The notes below the pieces were generated by a model that saw only the letters and a program-made list of their open reading frames with translations, was not told the DNA's origin and did not search any database. Made by a program: the position numbers and the translations under genes. This document shows, piece after piece, positions 1-8,920 of a DNA stretch of 64,000 nt (positions are counted from its first letter, which is position 1; every line of letters starts with the position of its first letter). The stretch lies in contig JBCCSJ010000002.1 in assembly GCA_039200505.1 (NCBI GenBank), positions 1 to 64,000 of the forward strand. The letters are read 5' to 3'. The DNA comes from Mariniblastus sp039200505 (GTDB lineage Bacteria; Planctomycetota; Planctomycetia; Pirellulales; Pirellulaceae).

Positions 1-238
1 CGAAGGCTTCCAATGCGGCGAATAGTCGAGCCAGAATTCCTCAGCCGAAACACAAGAATTCCGCACCGTTCCACTGCAGACTCTTGTCGCTATGAAACTG
101 AATGCTTTTCGTCGCAAGGACCAAGTGCATATTCTGGATATGATTTCTATTGGATTGATCGACCGGTCATGGATTACGCGTTATCCGGAAAGATTGCAAT
201 TACGATTACAAGAGTTGCTTGATGATCCGGACGGATAA
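1..238 (+). CDS. 3' end of a nucleotidyltransferase-like protein (partial, possibly broken)
   Basis: The reading frame ending at TAA 236-238 encodes EFRTVPLQTLVAMKLNAFR, then RKDQVHILDMI and a C-terminal LQELLDDPDG. This resembles the C-terminus of a common family of predicted nucleotidyltransferases, where a KL-FR-KD-H--D motif precedes the end. In this frame there is a TAG at 23-25, only eight codons into the window. Either the gene is frameshifted or decayed just upstream, with the preceding part in another frame, or the surviving ORF is very short (first in-frame ATG at 92, 48 residues). The N-terminal catalytic part is outside the window, so function and integrity cannot be judged. The family assignment rests on a remembered motif only. 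Confidence 0.5.
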
Positions 239-419
239 CCGGCAGTTTTTAACTTTAATAATTCTGCTCTTTCGATATCGTGTTCGAAATCTACAGGGCT
301 ATCGAGCCTTATAGCCGGAACGTAGCCGACGTCAGATCGCTTGGCATGTTGGTTTCGTAATAGTAGCACGGCTCTCCGGAGCTGTGAGTTTACTTATTCG
401 CTTCAGAGGAAAGGGGGAG

Positions 420-1739
420 CTACTTGGGTTTTTGGTGACTTCGAATCTTATCTAGTCGATCTTTTAGATCAGATTCGAATCCTCGGTCGACGGGCTGATA
501 GTACTCACGATCGACACCTAGATAGTCTTGACGAGCGATTCCATCTTCTTGGTTGTGAGAATAGATATAGCCGTCGCCGTTACCGAGTTCGGATGCCGAA
601 CCGTAATGACTGTCGCGCAGGTGTTTCGGCACTGGCAGAATACGATCCTGTTGGACATCCTTGCGAGCATTTCCAATCGCCACCGTTGCCGCATTCGATT
701 TCGGGGCGCAGGCGAGATAGGCGACAGTTTGAGAAAGTATAAACTGACATTCCGGTAGGCCGATTTGCTCACAAGCCTGAAAACATGCCACCGCCAAAGT
801 TAACGCTTGAGGATCCGCATTACCAATATCTTCACTGGCCAGGATCACCAACCGCCGACACAGGAATCGAATGTCTTCGCCTCCTTCGAGCATTCTGGCC
901 AACCAGTAAATTCCGGCGTCAGGATCACTTCCTCGAATACTCTTGATCAAGGCACTTGCGCAATCGTAATGGTCGTCGCCTGTCGGGTCGTATTGTACCG
1001 CCCGTTGACCGACCGCCAGCTTCATCGTCGGCAGTGAGATTTCGATCGATGAGTTTGTAGTTTTTCCGGCGATCACAGCCGTTTCAAGAACTGAGATTGC
1101 CTTTCGAGCATCCCCGTCACAAACCTTAGCCAGATAATTGATCGCATCTTGTTCGATCGCAATATCTTGTTTCCCGAGCCCGCGATTTTGGTCTTTGATC
1201 GCGGCCTGCAAAATATCTTTGATATCCGTTTCTGAAAGTGGTTCGAACTGGAAAATCTGACTTCGACTCACCAACGCTCCGTTGACAGCAAAAAATGGGT
1301 TGGAAGTAGTCGCACCAATCAACGTGACAATTCCATCTTCGACATCGGCCAGCAACGCATCCTGTTGGCTTTTATTGAACCGATGGATCTCGTCGACAAA
1401 TAGCAACGTCCCCGAATCTCCGGCGGCCACATTGTCTCGAGCTTCTGAAAGCACTTCTCTAAGATCCTTGACACCGTGTAGGATCGCATTGAGTTGAGTA
1501 AAGTGCCGTTGGGTTTCGTTCGCCAGGATTCGAGCCAGAGTGGTCTTGCCAGTTCCCGGTGGCCCGTAGAAGATGACGGAACCGAGTCGATCCGCGTCTA
1601 CCAGTTGCCGAAGCAATTTGCCGGGTGCCAAAAAATGGCGTTGGCCGATAAATTCGTCGAGGTTGCGGGGCCGCATTCGAGCTGCCAACGGTTTTGCCGA
1701 TTCGAAATTTACCTGTTCTGAGTTCTCAAAAAGTGACAT
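420..1739 (-). CDS. rarA: Replication-associated recombination protein A (RarA/MgsA), AAA+ ATPase
   Basis: A 439-residue clamp-loader-like AAA+ ATPase acting at stalled replication forks in the cytoplasm. Visible are the N-terminal ARMRPRNLDEFIGQ signature (about residues 20-33), Walker A GPPGTGKTT at 59-67, Walker B LLFVDEIHRF with DEIH at 116-119, sensor-1 ATTSNP at 143-148 and the C-terminal MgsA tetramerisation region containing DIRFLCRRLVILASEDIG. Length fits the family (430-450). The ATG at 1739 gives the normal N-terminus. It stands alone: the upstream neighbour is divergent and nothing downstream on this strand is coupled. Confidence 0.96.
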   Translation of the reverse strand: MSLFENSEQVNFESAKPLAARMRPRNLDEFIGQRHFLAPGKLLRQLVDADRLGSVIFYGPPGTGKTTLARILANETQRHFTQLNAILHGVKDLREVLSEARDNVAAGDSGTLLFVDEIHRFNKSQQDALLADVEDGIVTLIGATTSNPFFAVNGALVSRSQIFQFEPLSETDIKDILQAAIKDQNRGLGKQDIAIEQDAINYLAKVCDGDARKAISVLETAVIAGKTTNSSIEISLPTMKLAVGQRAVQYDPTGDDHYDCASALIKSIRGSDPDAGIYWLARMLEGGEDIRFLCRRLVILASEDIGNADPQALTLAVACFQACEQIGLPECQFILSQTVAYLACAPKSNAATVAIGNARKDVQQDRILPVPKHLRDSHYGSASELGNGDGYIYSHNQEDGIARQDYLGVDREYYQPVDRGFESDLKDRLDKIRSHQKPK

Positions 1740-1876
1740 TTTGGTCCCGCTGTTTTACCCTTGGCAACACTGGAGTGTACTCGATACGTCGAGAGGAATC
1801 AGGTCGTCCGATGTCGCTTTTAAGCCGCCGAATTCCCTCTTAACTTTCCCCAAGTCGGAGCTTCAGTCGATCAAGC

Positions 1877-2338
1877 ATGTCCGAAACCAGATCGCATCAT
1901 TTTGTCCAAACTCTTCCCTATTCCCACGAAGAAGTTTTTACCGCGTTGATCACACCATCTCACATTCGAAGATGGTGGAATGCCCAGCAGGTGATCGTGA
2001 TTCCCAAAATAGGTGGCATTTGGGTTGCGACCTGGGGAAACGATTTTGATCACCCAGAATTCATTTCATTCTCTAGAATTAAGGACTTGGTGGTTGGAAA
2101 AAGGTTAGTGCTTGGCGATTACCAATACGTTTCACCCGACGGTGGATTGGCATTCGAAGCCGATTTTGAAACGACATTTGAAATTTTATCCAATCCAGAA
2201 CGAGGGGTCGATTTGACGGTCGACCAAACCGGATTTCCCTCCGATCCAATCGCCGATGAGTATTACGAAAACTGCCAGCAAGGTTGGCAAGACACGTTAA
2301 GTTCGCTCGAGCGTTTCCTCAGAATGCAGGCATTGTAG
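1877..2338 (+). CDS. SRPBCC / AHSA1-family protein
   Basis: A 153-residue protein of the START-like SRPBCC superfamily, AHSA1 (activator of Hsp90 ATPase homologue 1-like) branch. Markers are the N-terminal PYSHEEVFTALITPSHIRRWW, the central GG-W motif, and the C-terminal GWQDTLSSLERFL helix that closes the hydrophobic pocket. These small cytoplasmic proteins bind hydrophobic ligands, and their substrates are usually unknown. It is divergent from rarA across about 140 bases. No catalytic function can be assigned. Confidence 0.88.
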   Translation: MSETRSHHFVQTLPYSHEEVFTALITPSHIRRWWNAQQVIVIPKIGGIWVATWGNDFDHPEFISFSRIKDLVVGKRLVLGDYQYVSPDGGLAFEADFETTFEILSNPERGVDLTVDQTGFPSDPIADEYYENCQQGWQDTLSSLERFLRMQAL

Positions 2339-2477
2339 GTTGAGAATTCGATCGCCGAAGCCTTACGACCAACTCGAATCTACTCGTGCGAATTTCCTCC
2401 ATAACGAAATTCGCTAGCAACATTGAATCTCACAGTGATATCGCAGTAGATATTTTTTCTTGCTAATCTTCGCCCGA

Positions 2478-2708
2478 TTAATTTGGGCCACGAAGCAGGA
2501 TAGCGAGATACGGAAACAAGAAGGACAGAATCGTCAGTACGACGAGGATCAAAATCCACTTGGGAAACGGCTTTTGGAAATCACCGGAGCTAAGAAATTC
2601 TCGGCAATGAGGACACTGATCGATGCCGTCAAAAATTGATTGGCCACATCGAGGACAGTCTACTGCAAAATCTTCTTCTTCGTCCAAATCGTAATCGTCG
2701 TACGTCAT
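2478..2708 (-). CDS. Small zinc-ribbon membrane protein
   Basis: A 76-residue protein with an acidic N-terminus (DLDEEEDF), a zinc ribbon of the CPRC-(10)-CPHC type using Cys 18, 21, 32 and 35, and one hydrophobic helix at about residues 50-71. The expected topology is a cytoplasmic zinc ribbon tethered to the inner membrane. Small ribbon-plus-helix proteins of this kind are common in planctomycetes and have no known role. It is divergent from the L,D-transpeptidase gene across about 65 bases, so the two may share a promoter region. Confidence 0.75.
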   Translation of the reverse strand: MTYDDYDLDEEEDFAVDCPRCGQSIFDGIDQCPHCREFLSSGDFQKPFPKWILILVVLTILSFLFPYLAILLRGPN

Positions 2709-2775
2709 TCAACACCACGGATTTCGTTTTTCGCGATTTGCGGACTATATGATAACCCGACTGGGAGGAATCGAG

Positions 2776-4158
2776 ATGCATTCATTCAAAAACACTATGG
2801 TTGCTGTGGCTTTGTTGGGGCTCTCATTTGTATTTTTCAATTATACCATTCGTCTCAAACCTGTTGACGAATCACTTGACCCCCCTGAGTTAGAAATCGT
2901 AGAAGATTCGGGATTCGAATCGAACTCGGGTCGGGCAGAATTTCCACCAGTGGCTGAGTTTCCAGCAGATAATTTTGAAACCGTAAATTCCAATTCACGG
3001 GAAATCGTCCCGCCGTTCGATTCTTCTAATTCCTTTGAAAAGAACAATTCGTTAGAAACCGGCATCCAAAAAACAGCCCCACCGAGTTTTGGTGGCCAGA
3101 TCGCAAGTGACAATTCGTTCTCTATTGAAAGCCCCCAGCCGGCAACGGCTCCGGAATCCAGTTTTGAGAGCAGCAATTCATTTAACGATTTTGGTACCAA
3201 CTCAATTTCCAAAAACCAGGCTCCGCCATCTTCCAAAACCAGCCTTGAAAGAGATCGGGGCTTAATTGCCGCATTGGAAAAACAGGCTAACTCCAATAAT
3301 CAATTTGTTGCTGACAGTTCCCCAACTAATGGAACGCCGAAGCTGAACGAATCTGATTCATCCTTCAACTCGATGGCAGGAAATTTTGGGGATTCTAAAT
3401 CAAGAGACAACGGCCTTTCTCTGGCCGATGGATCCATGCCTCGTTCTCCTATCAGTTTTGAAGAATCTTGGCAGATCGTCAATTCAATGATCGATCAATC
3501 CCGGTTTCGTGAGGCCCTCGAATTGCTTAGTCAATTTTATCGAGATGATTCGGTTACCGGGCCCCAGCGACAACGGCTACAAGGCTGGCTTGATGCATTG
3601 GGCAGCAAAGTGATTTTTTCGATGGAGCACCACCTTTCGGGGGCTCCTTATATCACTCGTGAGGGCGAAACATTGCAAGACATCGCAAAATCCTGGGACG
3701 TGCCCGCCGAGCTGATTTATAACGTCAATCGAGACGCTTTGCATTCGCCCGATTTATTGCCACCGGGGATTCGGCTGAAGAAAATTCAAGGACCATTTCG
3801 AATTGAGATCGATCGTGATAACAATGAAATGACTTTATTTTTGGGTGAGATGTATGCAACTCGATTCCCGGTCCGACTTGGTATTTCAGGAAACCCAGGT
3901 CCCGGTACTTACGAGGTGATGGTCAAGTCGGAAAATGGCCACAGTTGGCGTGACGCGACCGGACAGGAATTTCCGCCAGAAGCACCTGAAAATGGCTACG
4001 GCCCATTTTGGATGGGGCTAACGAGCAGCCTTTGTATTCATGCCATCGATGATTCGATCAGCAATGGCCACCGCGGTTGCATCGGGCTGCGACAAAAAGA
4101 TGCCAAAGATATTTTTGGCACTCTGGTTCGAGGTTCAACGGTGAAGATTCTAAGATAA
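2776..4158 (+). CDS. LysM + L,D-transpeptidase (YkuD) domain protein
   Basis: A 460-residue envelope protein. I chose ATG 2776 rather than the in-frame codon at 2749 because GGAGG lies at 2764-2768. Residues 1-25 form an N-terminal membrane anchor. About 190 residues of low-complexity sequence rich in Ser, Asn, Phe, Glu and Pro follow. Next come a helical segment, a LysM-like repeat (YITREGETLQDIAKSW) and a YkuD domain beginning FRIEIDRDNNEMTLFLG. The catalytic region reads CIHAIDD...NGHRGCIGL, with the presumed nucleophile Cys in RGC and the upstream His; the usual Ser before GC is Arg here. Likely role: peptidoglycan cross-linking or protein attachment in the periplasm. Confidence 0.88.
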   Translation: MHSFKNTMVAVALLGLSFVFFNYTIRLKPVDESLDPPELEIVEDSGFESNSGRAEFPPVAEFPADNFETVNSNSREIVPPFDSSNSFEKNNSLETGIQKTAPPSFGGQIASDNSFSIESPQPATAPESSFESSNSFNDFGTNSISKNQAPPSSKTSLERDRGLIAALEKQANSNNQFVADSSPTNGTPKLNESDSSFNSMAGNFGDSKSRDNGLSLADGSMPRSPISFEESWQIVNSMIDQSRFREALELLSQFYRDDSVTGPQRQRLQGWLDALGSKVIFSMEHHLSGAPYITREGETLQDIAKSWDVPAELIYNVNRDALHSPDLLPPGIRLKKIQGPFRIEIDRDNNEMTLFLGEMYATRFPVRLGISGNPGPGTYEVMVKSENGHSWRDATGQEFPPEAPENGYGPFWMGLTSSLCIHAIDDSISNGHRGCIGLRQKDAKDIFGTLVRGSTVKILR

Positions 4159-4351
4159 GTTCAGAGCCTTACTGCTGCGTTTGGTTTGGAAGCCGAGGTT
4201 TCGTAAACGGTTGTTACCTATCCGTTACACTTTGGCGGATCATTCGTTGTATGATTCAATCGGGTGGATTTCGCTTGTTCTACAATGACTTTGCGTCGGC
4301 AAGTGACAAAAATCCGACCGAACCTGTTTTGAATCTCTGACGTGATGAAAG

Positions 4352-5059
4352 ATGATGACCTCGATCTTAACCATCGAAGATGATCCCTCGATTCGCCGCG
4401 GAATCGTAGATGCACTCACCTTCCATGGTTATTTTGTGATCGAAGCGGCCAACGGAAATGATGGTTTGGAAAAAGCTACGACTGCCGAATACGATTTGTT
4501 GCTGCTTGACCTTGCACTGCCGGGAATTTCAGGACTTCAGATTCTGAAAGAACTACGCAACTCCCGTCCAACGCAGCCAGTCATTATCTTGACCGCCAAG
4601 GGGGATGAAACCGATCGAGTTAACGGATTGAAATCGGGTGCTGATGATTACGTGGTCAAACCATTCAGTGTAAAAGAGTTGATGGCCCGAGTCGAAGCGG
4701 TCCTTCGAAGAACTCCTGAGCGTCCTAGCACATTCAAAAAAATCACCTTTCCACAGGGTACCGTCGATTTGGATCGGCACGAGATACGTTTTCAGGACGG
4801 AACTCGAGCTGAATTGTCGGAGAAAGAAACGGAGCTGATCGGGTACTTGGCAAATCACCGAGGAAGAGCCGTCAGCCGAGATGAACTACTGTCGAGCGTT
4901 TGGCGGCTAAGCCCCAAAGGGATTTCGACACGAACGATCGATATGCATATCGCAAGGTTGCGAGAAAAACTGAACGATACCAAGTTGAAGCCAACGATTT
5001 TGCTGACTGTTCGCGGCAAAGGTTATATGTGGGCTGAAAATCGGCAGGGTGATTCGTGA
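4352..5059 (+). CDS. OmpR-family response regulator
   Basis: A 235-residue DNA-binding regulator. The receiver domain (residues 4-120) has the acidic pair in IEDD, phospho-acceptor Asp53 in LLLDLALPG, and the Lys of VVKPFSV. It is followed by a winged-helix trans_reg_C domain with SRDELLSSVWRL and the typical VRGKGYMW ending. Its stop overlaps the GTG start of the following sensor kinase (GTGA, 5056-5059), so the pair is translationally coupled. Target genes cannot be read from the sequence. ATG 4355 is an equally possible start. Confidence 0.95.
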   Translation: MMTSILTIEDDPSIRRGIVDALTFHGYFVIEAANGNDGLEKATTAEYDLLLLDLALPGISGLQILKELRNSRPTQPVIILTAKGDETDRVNGLKSGADDYVVKPFSVKELMARVEAVLRRTPERPSTFKKITFPQGTVDLDRHEIRFQDGTRAELSEKETELIGYLANHRGRAVSRDELLSSVWRLSPKGISTRTIDMHIARLREKLNDTKLKPTILLTVRGKGYMWAENRQGDS

Positions 5060-7047
5060 TCAAGCGCCCGTGGTTTATTTGGACTATTTTTTTGTTATGC
5101 GTCAGTGGTTTGCTGATCGCGATGGTGTGGCTGAGCTTTAAAACCATTCAATTGGATGCTCGTCGAGAAAATGATCGTCGAGAAAGTGAGCTTGCTCGAC
5201 AAGAAGCCGAACTTCAGGAACGAATCGCTTCAGCGCTTTATCGGTTGGATCTGTTTTTATTGCCTGTTGTGGCACGAGAGGCAGGCAATCCCTACTATTT
5301 TTATAGTGCTTTTTACAAAGTACCTTCAATCAATCTACCTGATCCGAACTATTACGATTCTCAGATAACCTGGACTCCACCCCGACCTACTGATGTGCCG
5401 CCGTTTGCATCCCCGTTGCTGGCTCAAAAATCAGATTACGTCAAACTTCATTATCAGTTGACTAAAGATGGAACAGTGTCATCCCCGAAATTGCCAGACA
5501 AGATTTGGCAGAACTTCGCAGCCGATTTTTATAATCTGCCAAAAAACCAATTCAGTGAAACTGGGGCTCTGATCAAGGAAACCAGGGGCTTCTGTACGTT
5601 TGACGTTTTGGCCGAAAAGTTGGGGATCGGCGAGGATCTATTGCCTGATTCTGTGTCACAGATGGCGAGCGTTTATGAGGTACCAGTCATCAATAAAATT
5701 GCTGAAAAAATAAAGGAGTCGAAACTGAAATCTTTGGCCGATAGCCAAAGCTGGCTTCAGAAACCCAGCGTCGACAAGATCACGATTCAAAAGAACCGAG
5801 GCGACCAACGGGTCAATGAGGACTTCAATCGCCGTCGGGACGCCACCCGCAACCTTGCCATTCAGCAACAGAATACGCTTGGCAATTCTCTCCCGCCTCT
5901 TTTCAACAATTCGCCTGATTTTCAAACCAATGATCAGCAGATTGAGTACCGCAACAAAAAGAGTGAGGCAGTAACGGGGGCTATGCAGCCCTATTGGTTG
6001 AACGACCAATTGGTTCTGGCGCGCCAGATCCAGTTTCAAGACGAAGTTCGTTTTCAATGTTGTTGGTTGGATTGGCAGCAAATTGAAACGGCGATGCAGA
6101 ATGAAATCCGTGATGTATTGCCCAATGTTGTCTTCCAGCCGATCCGTCTCGATTCAGATTTGAACTTGGGGACGGCACTAACGACGCTTCCGGTTCAGTT
6201 GGTTGTTGACAGTTCTACCATCTTGCCCACCCTTTCGCTTGACCGAGGACGAAAGCTGGACGATCCATCGGGACTTAAGGTTGCATTACTATTCGCTTGG
6301 ATCTTGATGGTGATTGCAGTGCTGGCTTCTGCTTTGATGTTGAACGGTGTGATGAAATTAAGTGAACGTCGAGCTTCGTTTGTGTCCGCGGTGACTCATG
6401 AATTGCGGACCCCGCTGACTACTTTTCGAATGTACGCCGAAATGTTGGCCGAAAAAATGGTCCCAGAACATCGCCAACAAGAATATGCAAATACCCTCAA
6501 AATTCAATCTGAACGACTGGCCCATCTGGTCGAAAACGTTTTGCAATACGCCAAGCTGGAACGAAATCCTGCCAGCTTAGCCCCGGAAACATGTGCGATT
6601 GCCGATTTAGTGGATCGTTTTTCGACTCGTCTTAAAGATCGATGCGAAATTGATAGTCGTTCGCTGAGGATTGAAATTGAGGACTCGTTAAAACAAACAA
6701 CCATCCGAACCCAGCCAGGTCATATCGAACAAATTTTGTTCAACTTGGTCGACAATGCCTGCAAATATGCCAGCCCGGCAGAAAAAGATGAGATCCTGAT
6801 CCGTATCAGTCGAACTGGTTCGCGAGTTCAATTGATCGTGCGGGACTATGGCCCGGGCATTTTACCTGCTCAACGACGCCGCATCTTTCTTCCGTTTCAT
6901 AAATCGGATTTAGAAGCGGCCAACACTGCCCCGGGAGTCGGTTTGGGGTTGGCCCTTTGTAAAAGAATGGCCCAAACTCTCGGGGGTAGTCTTCGCCAAG
7001 AAAACGGCGAACCAGGATCACGGTTTATACTTGAAATTCCAATTTGA
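5056..7047 (+). CDS. Sensor histidine kinase with a large extracytoplasmic domain
   Basis: A 663-residue inner-membrane kinase, partner of the overlapping response regulator. It starts with GTG at 5056. There is one transmembrane helix near residues 7-27, then about 375 residues with no recognised domain and Gln/Asn/Arg-rich stretches, presumably periplasmic, and a second helix at about 410-432. The kinase core follows: H-box VSAVTHELRTPL with phospho-acceptor His448, N-box LVDNACKYA, G1 RDYGPGI and G2 GVGLGLALCKRMAQ. The core is complete. The ligand of the sensor part is unknown. A terminator hairpin for the convergent gene starts directly after the stop. Confidence 0.94.
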   Translation: MIKRPWFIWTIFLLCVSGLLIAMVWLSFKTIQLDARRENDRRESELARQEAELQERIASALYRLDLFLLPVVAREAGNPYYFYSAFYKVPSINLPDPNYYDSQITWTPPRPTDVPPFASPLLAQKSDYVKLHYQLTKDGTVSSPKLPDKIWQNFAADFYNLPKNQFSETGALIKETRGFCTFDVLAEKLGIGEDLLPDSVSQMASVYEVPVINKIAEKIKESKLKSLADSQSWLQKPSVDKITIQKNRGDQRVNEDFNRRRDATRNLAIQQQNTLGNSLPPLFNNSPDFQTNDQQIEYRNKKSEAVTGAMQPYWLNDQLVLARQIQFQDEVRFQCCWLDWQQIETAMQNEIRDVLPNVVFQPIRLDSDLNLGTALTTLPVQLVVDSSTILPTLSLDRGRKLDDPSGLKVALLFAWILMVIAVLASALMLNGVMKLSERRASFVSAVTHELRTPLTTFRMYAEMLAEKMVPEHRQQEYANTLKIQSERLAHLVENVLQYAKLERNPASLAPETCAIADLVDRFSTRLKDRCEIDSRSLRIEIEDSLKQTTIRTQPGHIEQILFNLVDNACKYASPAEKDEILIRISRTGSRVQLIVRDYGPGILPAQRRRIFLPFHKSDLEAANTAPGVGLGLALCKRMAQTLGGSLRQENGEPGSRFILEIPI

Positions 7048-7075
7048 AAAAAAGGCGATCGTTCAAACGATCGCC
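7047..7075 (-). terminator. Rho-independent terminator of the fasciclin gene
   Basis: A 10-base inverted repeat GGCGATCGTT/AACGATCGCC (7054-7075) separated by two bases is preceded on the + strand by seven A residues. Read leftwards it is a stable GC-rich stem followed by a T run, 54 bases past the stop codon of the fasciclin-domain gene. It may also slow transcripts arriving from the kinase gene on the other strand. Confidence 0.85.
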
Positions 7076-7128
7076 AATGATATTTACTTGTTTCATTTTC
7101 AATCCTGGGCCGCAGGATAATTCAAGAA

Positions 7129-8079
7129 TTAGTGATGCCCCTTGCGTTGACTGGATGTCTTGATCTTGTCCTTCATGGGGGGCATGAGAACGGTGTCAAC
7201 GATATGAATGATTCCATTCTTAGCCATCACGTCGTTACTGGTCACTGTCGATTGATTAATCTTGAGCTTGCCATCTTGGATTGAAATCTTGACCTTTTGT
7301 CCGTTGAGAGTTTTGGCTTGCATCGCATTCACTGCATCGGCAGCGGACACCTTACCTGAGACGACATGGTACTTCAGGATGTCAACTAATTGATCGCGAT
7401 TTTCTTTTTTGAGCAAACTTTCAATAGTCTTCTGCCCAAGTTTTTGGAATGCTTTGTCTGTCGGAGCAAAAACTGTGAAGAGTCCTTTGGTTTGAAGATT
7501 TTCAGCCAATCCGGCAGTGGTAGCAGCTTGAAGCAAGGTATTAAAGACTTTGGCTTGTTTGGCAACACCTACGATCGAGTCATCCTTTTCCGCAGGCAGC
7601 AAAACGGAATCGATTCCATGAATGAGTCCGTTGCTGCATCGGATGTTCCGATCCAAAATATTGGAGTCATTGATTCGGACTTTCGAACCGTTGCGAGCAA
7701 ACTTGACGGGTGTACCATTCAATGTTGACGCGGAAGTAATCGGGTGAGAAGGCTGGTTCTTGGGAACGGAAATCGTTTGCGGGATCACGTGGTATTTAAG
7801 AATCTGGGCCAGTTTTGATTTGTTTTCCGGCTTGGATAACGTCTCAAGAGTGCCCTTGGGAAGCTTGGAAAAGGCTTCATCGGTTGGGGCGAACACGGTG
7901 AAATGCCCCTTTCCTGATAATGCGTCGTCTAAATCTGCCGCAACCAGCAGGGAAACCAGCCGATTAAATTTTCCGGATCGGGCTGCTGTTTTTAAAATAG
8001 AATCCCGGGCTAGCAATTGAGTTGAGATGCACTGGGATACGACCATCGCCGTGAATAGTAACAAAATGCTTTTTTTCAT
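7129..8079 (-). CDS. Secreted protein with two fasciclin (FAS1) domains
   Basis: A 316-residue exported protein. ATG 8079 is preferred over the upstream frame start at 8130 because it is preceded by AAGGA and begins a signal peptide (MKKSILLLFTAMVVSQCIS, cleavage near LLARD). Two FAS1 domains follow, roughly residues 30-160 and 165-300. Each carries the H1 motif HFTVFAPTDEAF or LFTVFAPTDKAF and the H2 motif LKYHVIP or LKYHVVS, plus the closing HGIDSVLLP/IHIVDTVLMP strand. FAS1 domains mediate adhesion or cell-surface association. The C-terminus is Lys/His-rich. It is probably monocistronic, divergent from the sigma-factor gene. Confidence 0.93.
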   Translation of the reverse strand: MKKSILLLFTAMVVSQCISTQLLARDSILKTAARSGKFNRLVSLLVAADLDDALSGKGHFTVFAPTDEAFSKLPKGTLETLSKPENKSKLAQILKYHVIPQTISVPKNQPSHPITSASTLNGTPVKFARNGSKVRINDSNILDRNIRCSNGLIHGIDSVLLPAEKDDSIVGVAKQAKVFNTLLQAATTAGLAENLQTKGLFTVFAPTDKAFQKLGQKTIESLLKKENRDQLVDILKYHVVSGKVSAADAVNAMQAKTLNGQKVKISIQDGKLKINQSTVTSNDVMAKNGIIHIVDTVLMPPMKDKIKTSSQRKGHH

Positions 8080-8293
8080 CAGATTGAATCCTTGTTTGAG
8101 TAGAAAGGTATGCCAACGTGACGGTTGCAACAGTCAGATTTCTATTCGATAAGAATCCAATGACAGATTCAGACTGGTCCAAGAACATTTTGTTTATCGC
8201 GATCTAGTAGCAGATTTGAAAAAAAACCGTAAATGAAAAAACAATGGGTGAAAGATTTTTGAGCGCGGGACGTGTTCACGTGTGAGGACAATG

Positions 8294-8920
8294 ATGAGCG
8301 ATCCATTGAAAACACGAAATAGTCTGATCCTAAGGTTGCGCAACACGGACGATGCCGCAGCATGGCAAGAGTTCCTTGAGATCTACCATCCGCTCATATT
8401 CCGGTTAGCCAGAAAATGCGGACTGCAAGAAGCAGATGCTCTCGATACAACCCAGGAAGTATTGACCCGGATTGCCAAAGCGGTCAATCGTTGGGAACCC
8501 GGAGAAGAAAAAGGAAGTTTTCGTGGATGGCTAGGTCGGATAACGCGGAATCTTGTCATTGACTTTATGAGGTCCAAAAAGCGGATCCCGCTGACTGGAA
8601 ATGAGTCTTCGATTGGAAAAATGATTGAATCTAACCCAGTCATCGACGAAACCGATCAGGTTTACCAACTTGAGCAGCAAAAACAGATTTTTCTTTGGGC
8701 GGCCGAAAGCATTGAAAATACCTTTCAACCAAAATCGTGGAAAGCATTTTGGATGACGACGGTCGAGCAGAAAACAATCGACGATGTTTCCAAAGAACTG
8801 AATATGACACGGGGCGCTATTTATGTCGCTCGCAGTCGCGTCATGGCCAAATTGAAAAAGCAGGTTCAACGGCACCTCAATCTCGAAAGAAGCTTGCCAC
8901 TGGAGAACAGCCATGAATGA
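8294..8920 (+). CDS. ECF-type RNA polymerase sigma factor
   Basis: A 208-residue sigma-70 family protein with region 2 (WQEFLEIYHPLIFRLARKCG, then DALDTTQEVLTRIAK and FRGWLGRITRNLVIDF) and region 4 (TIDDVSKELNMTRGAIYVARSRVMAKLK). There is no region 3, as expected for ECF factors. I chose ATG 8294, with GAGG at 8284-8287; a GTG at 8282 and ATG at 8291 are in frame. Its last eight bases overlap the kinase gene downstream. The kinase carries an anti-sigma-like zinc finger, so the two probably form one signalling unit. Confidence 0.93.
   Translation: MSDPLKTRNSLILRLRNTDDAAAWQEFLEIYHPLIFRLARKCGLQEADALDTTQEVLTRIAKAVNRWEPGEEKGSFRGWLGRITRNLVIDFMRSKKRIPLTGNESSIGKMIESNPVIDETDQVYQLEQQKQIFLWAAESIENTFQPKSWKAFWMTTVEQKTIDDVSKELNMTRGAIYVARSRVMAKLKKQVQRHLNLERSLPLENSHE

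Noticed and set aside
2841..3296. A 151-codon frame opposite the L,D-transpeptidase linker
   Set aside because: It mirrors the low-complexity Ser/Asn/Glu repeats of the real gene and has no ribosome site.
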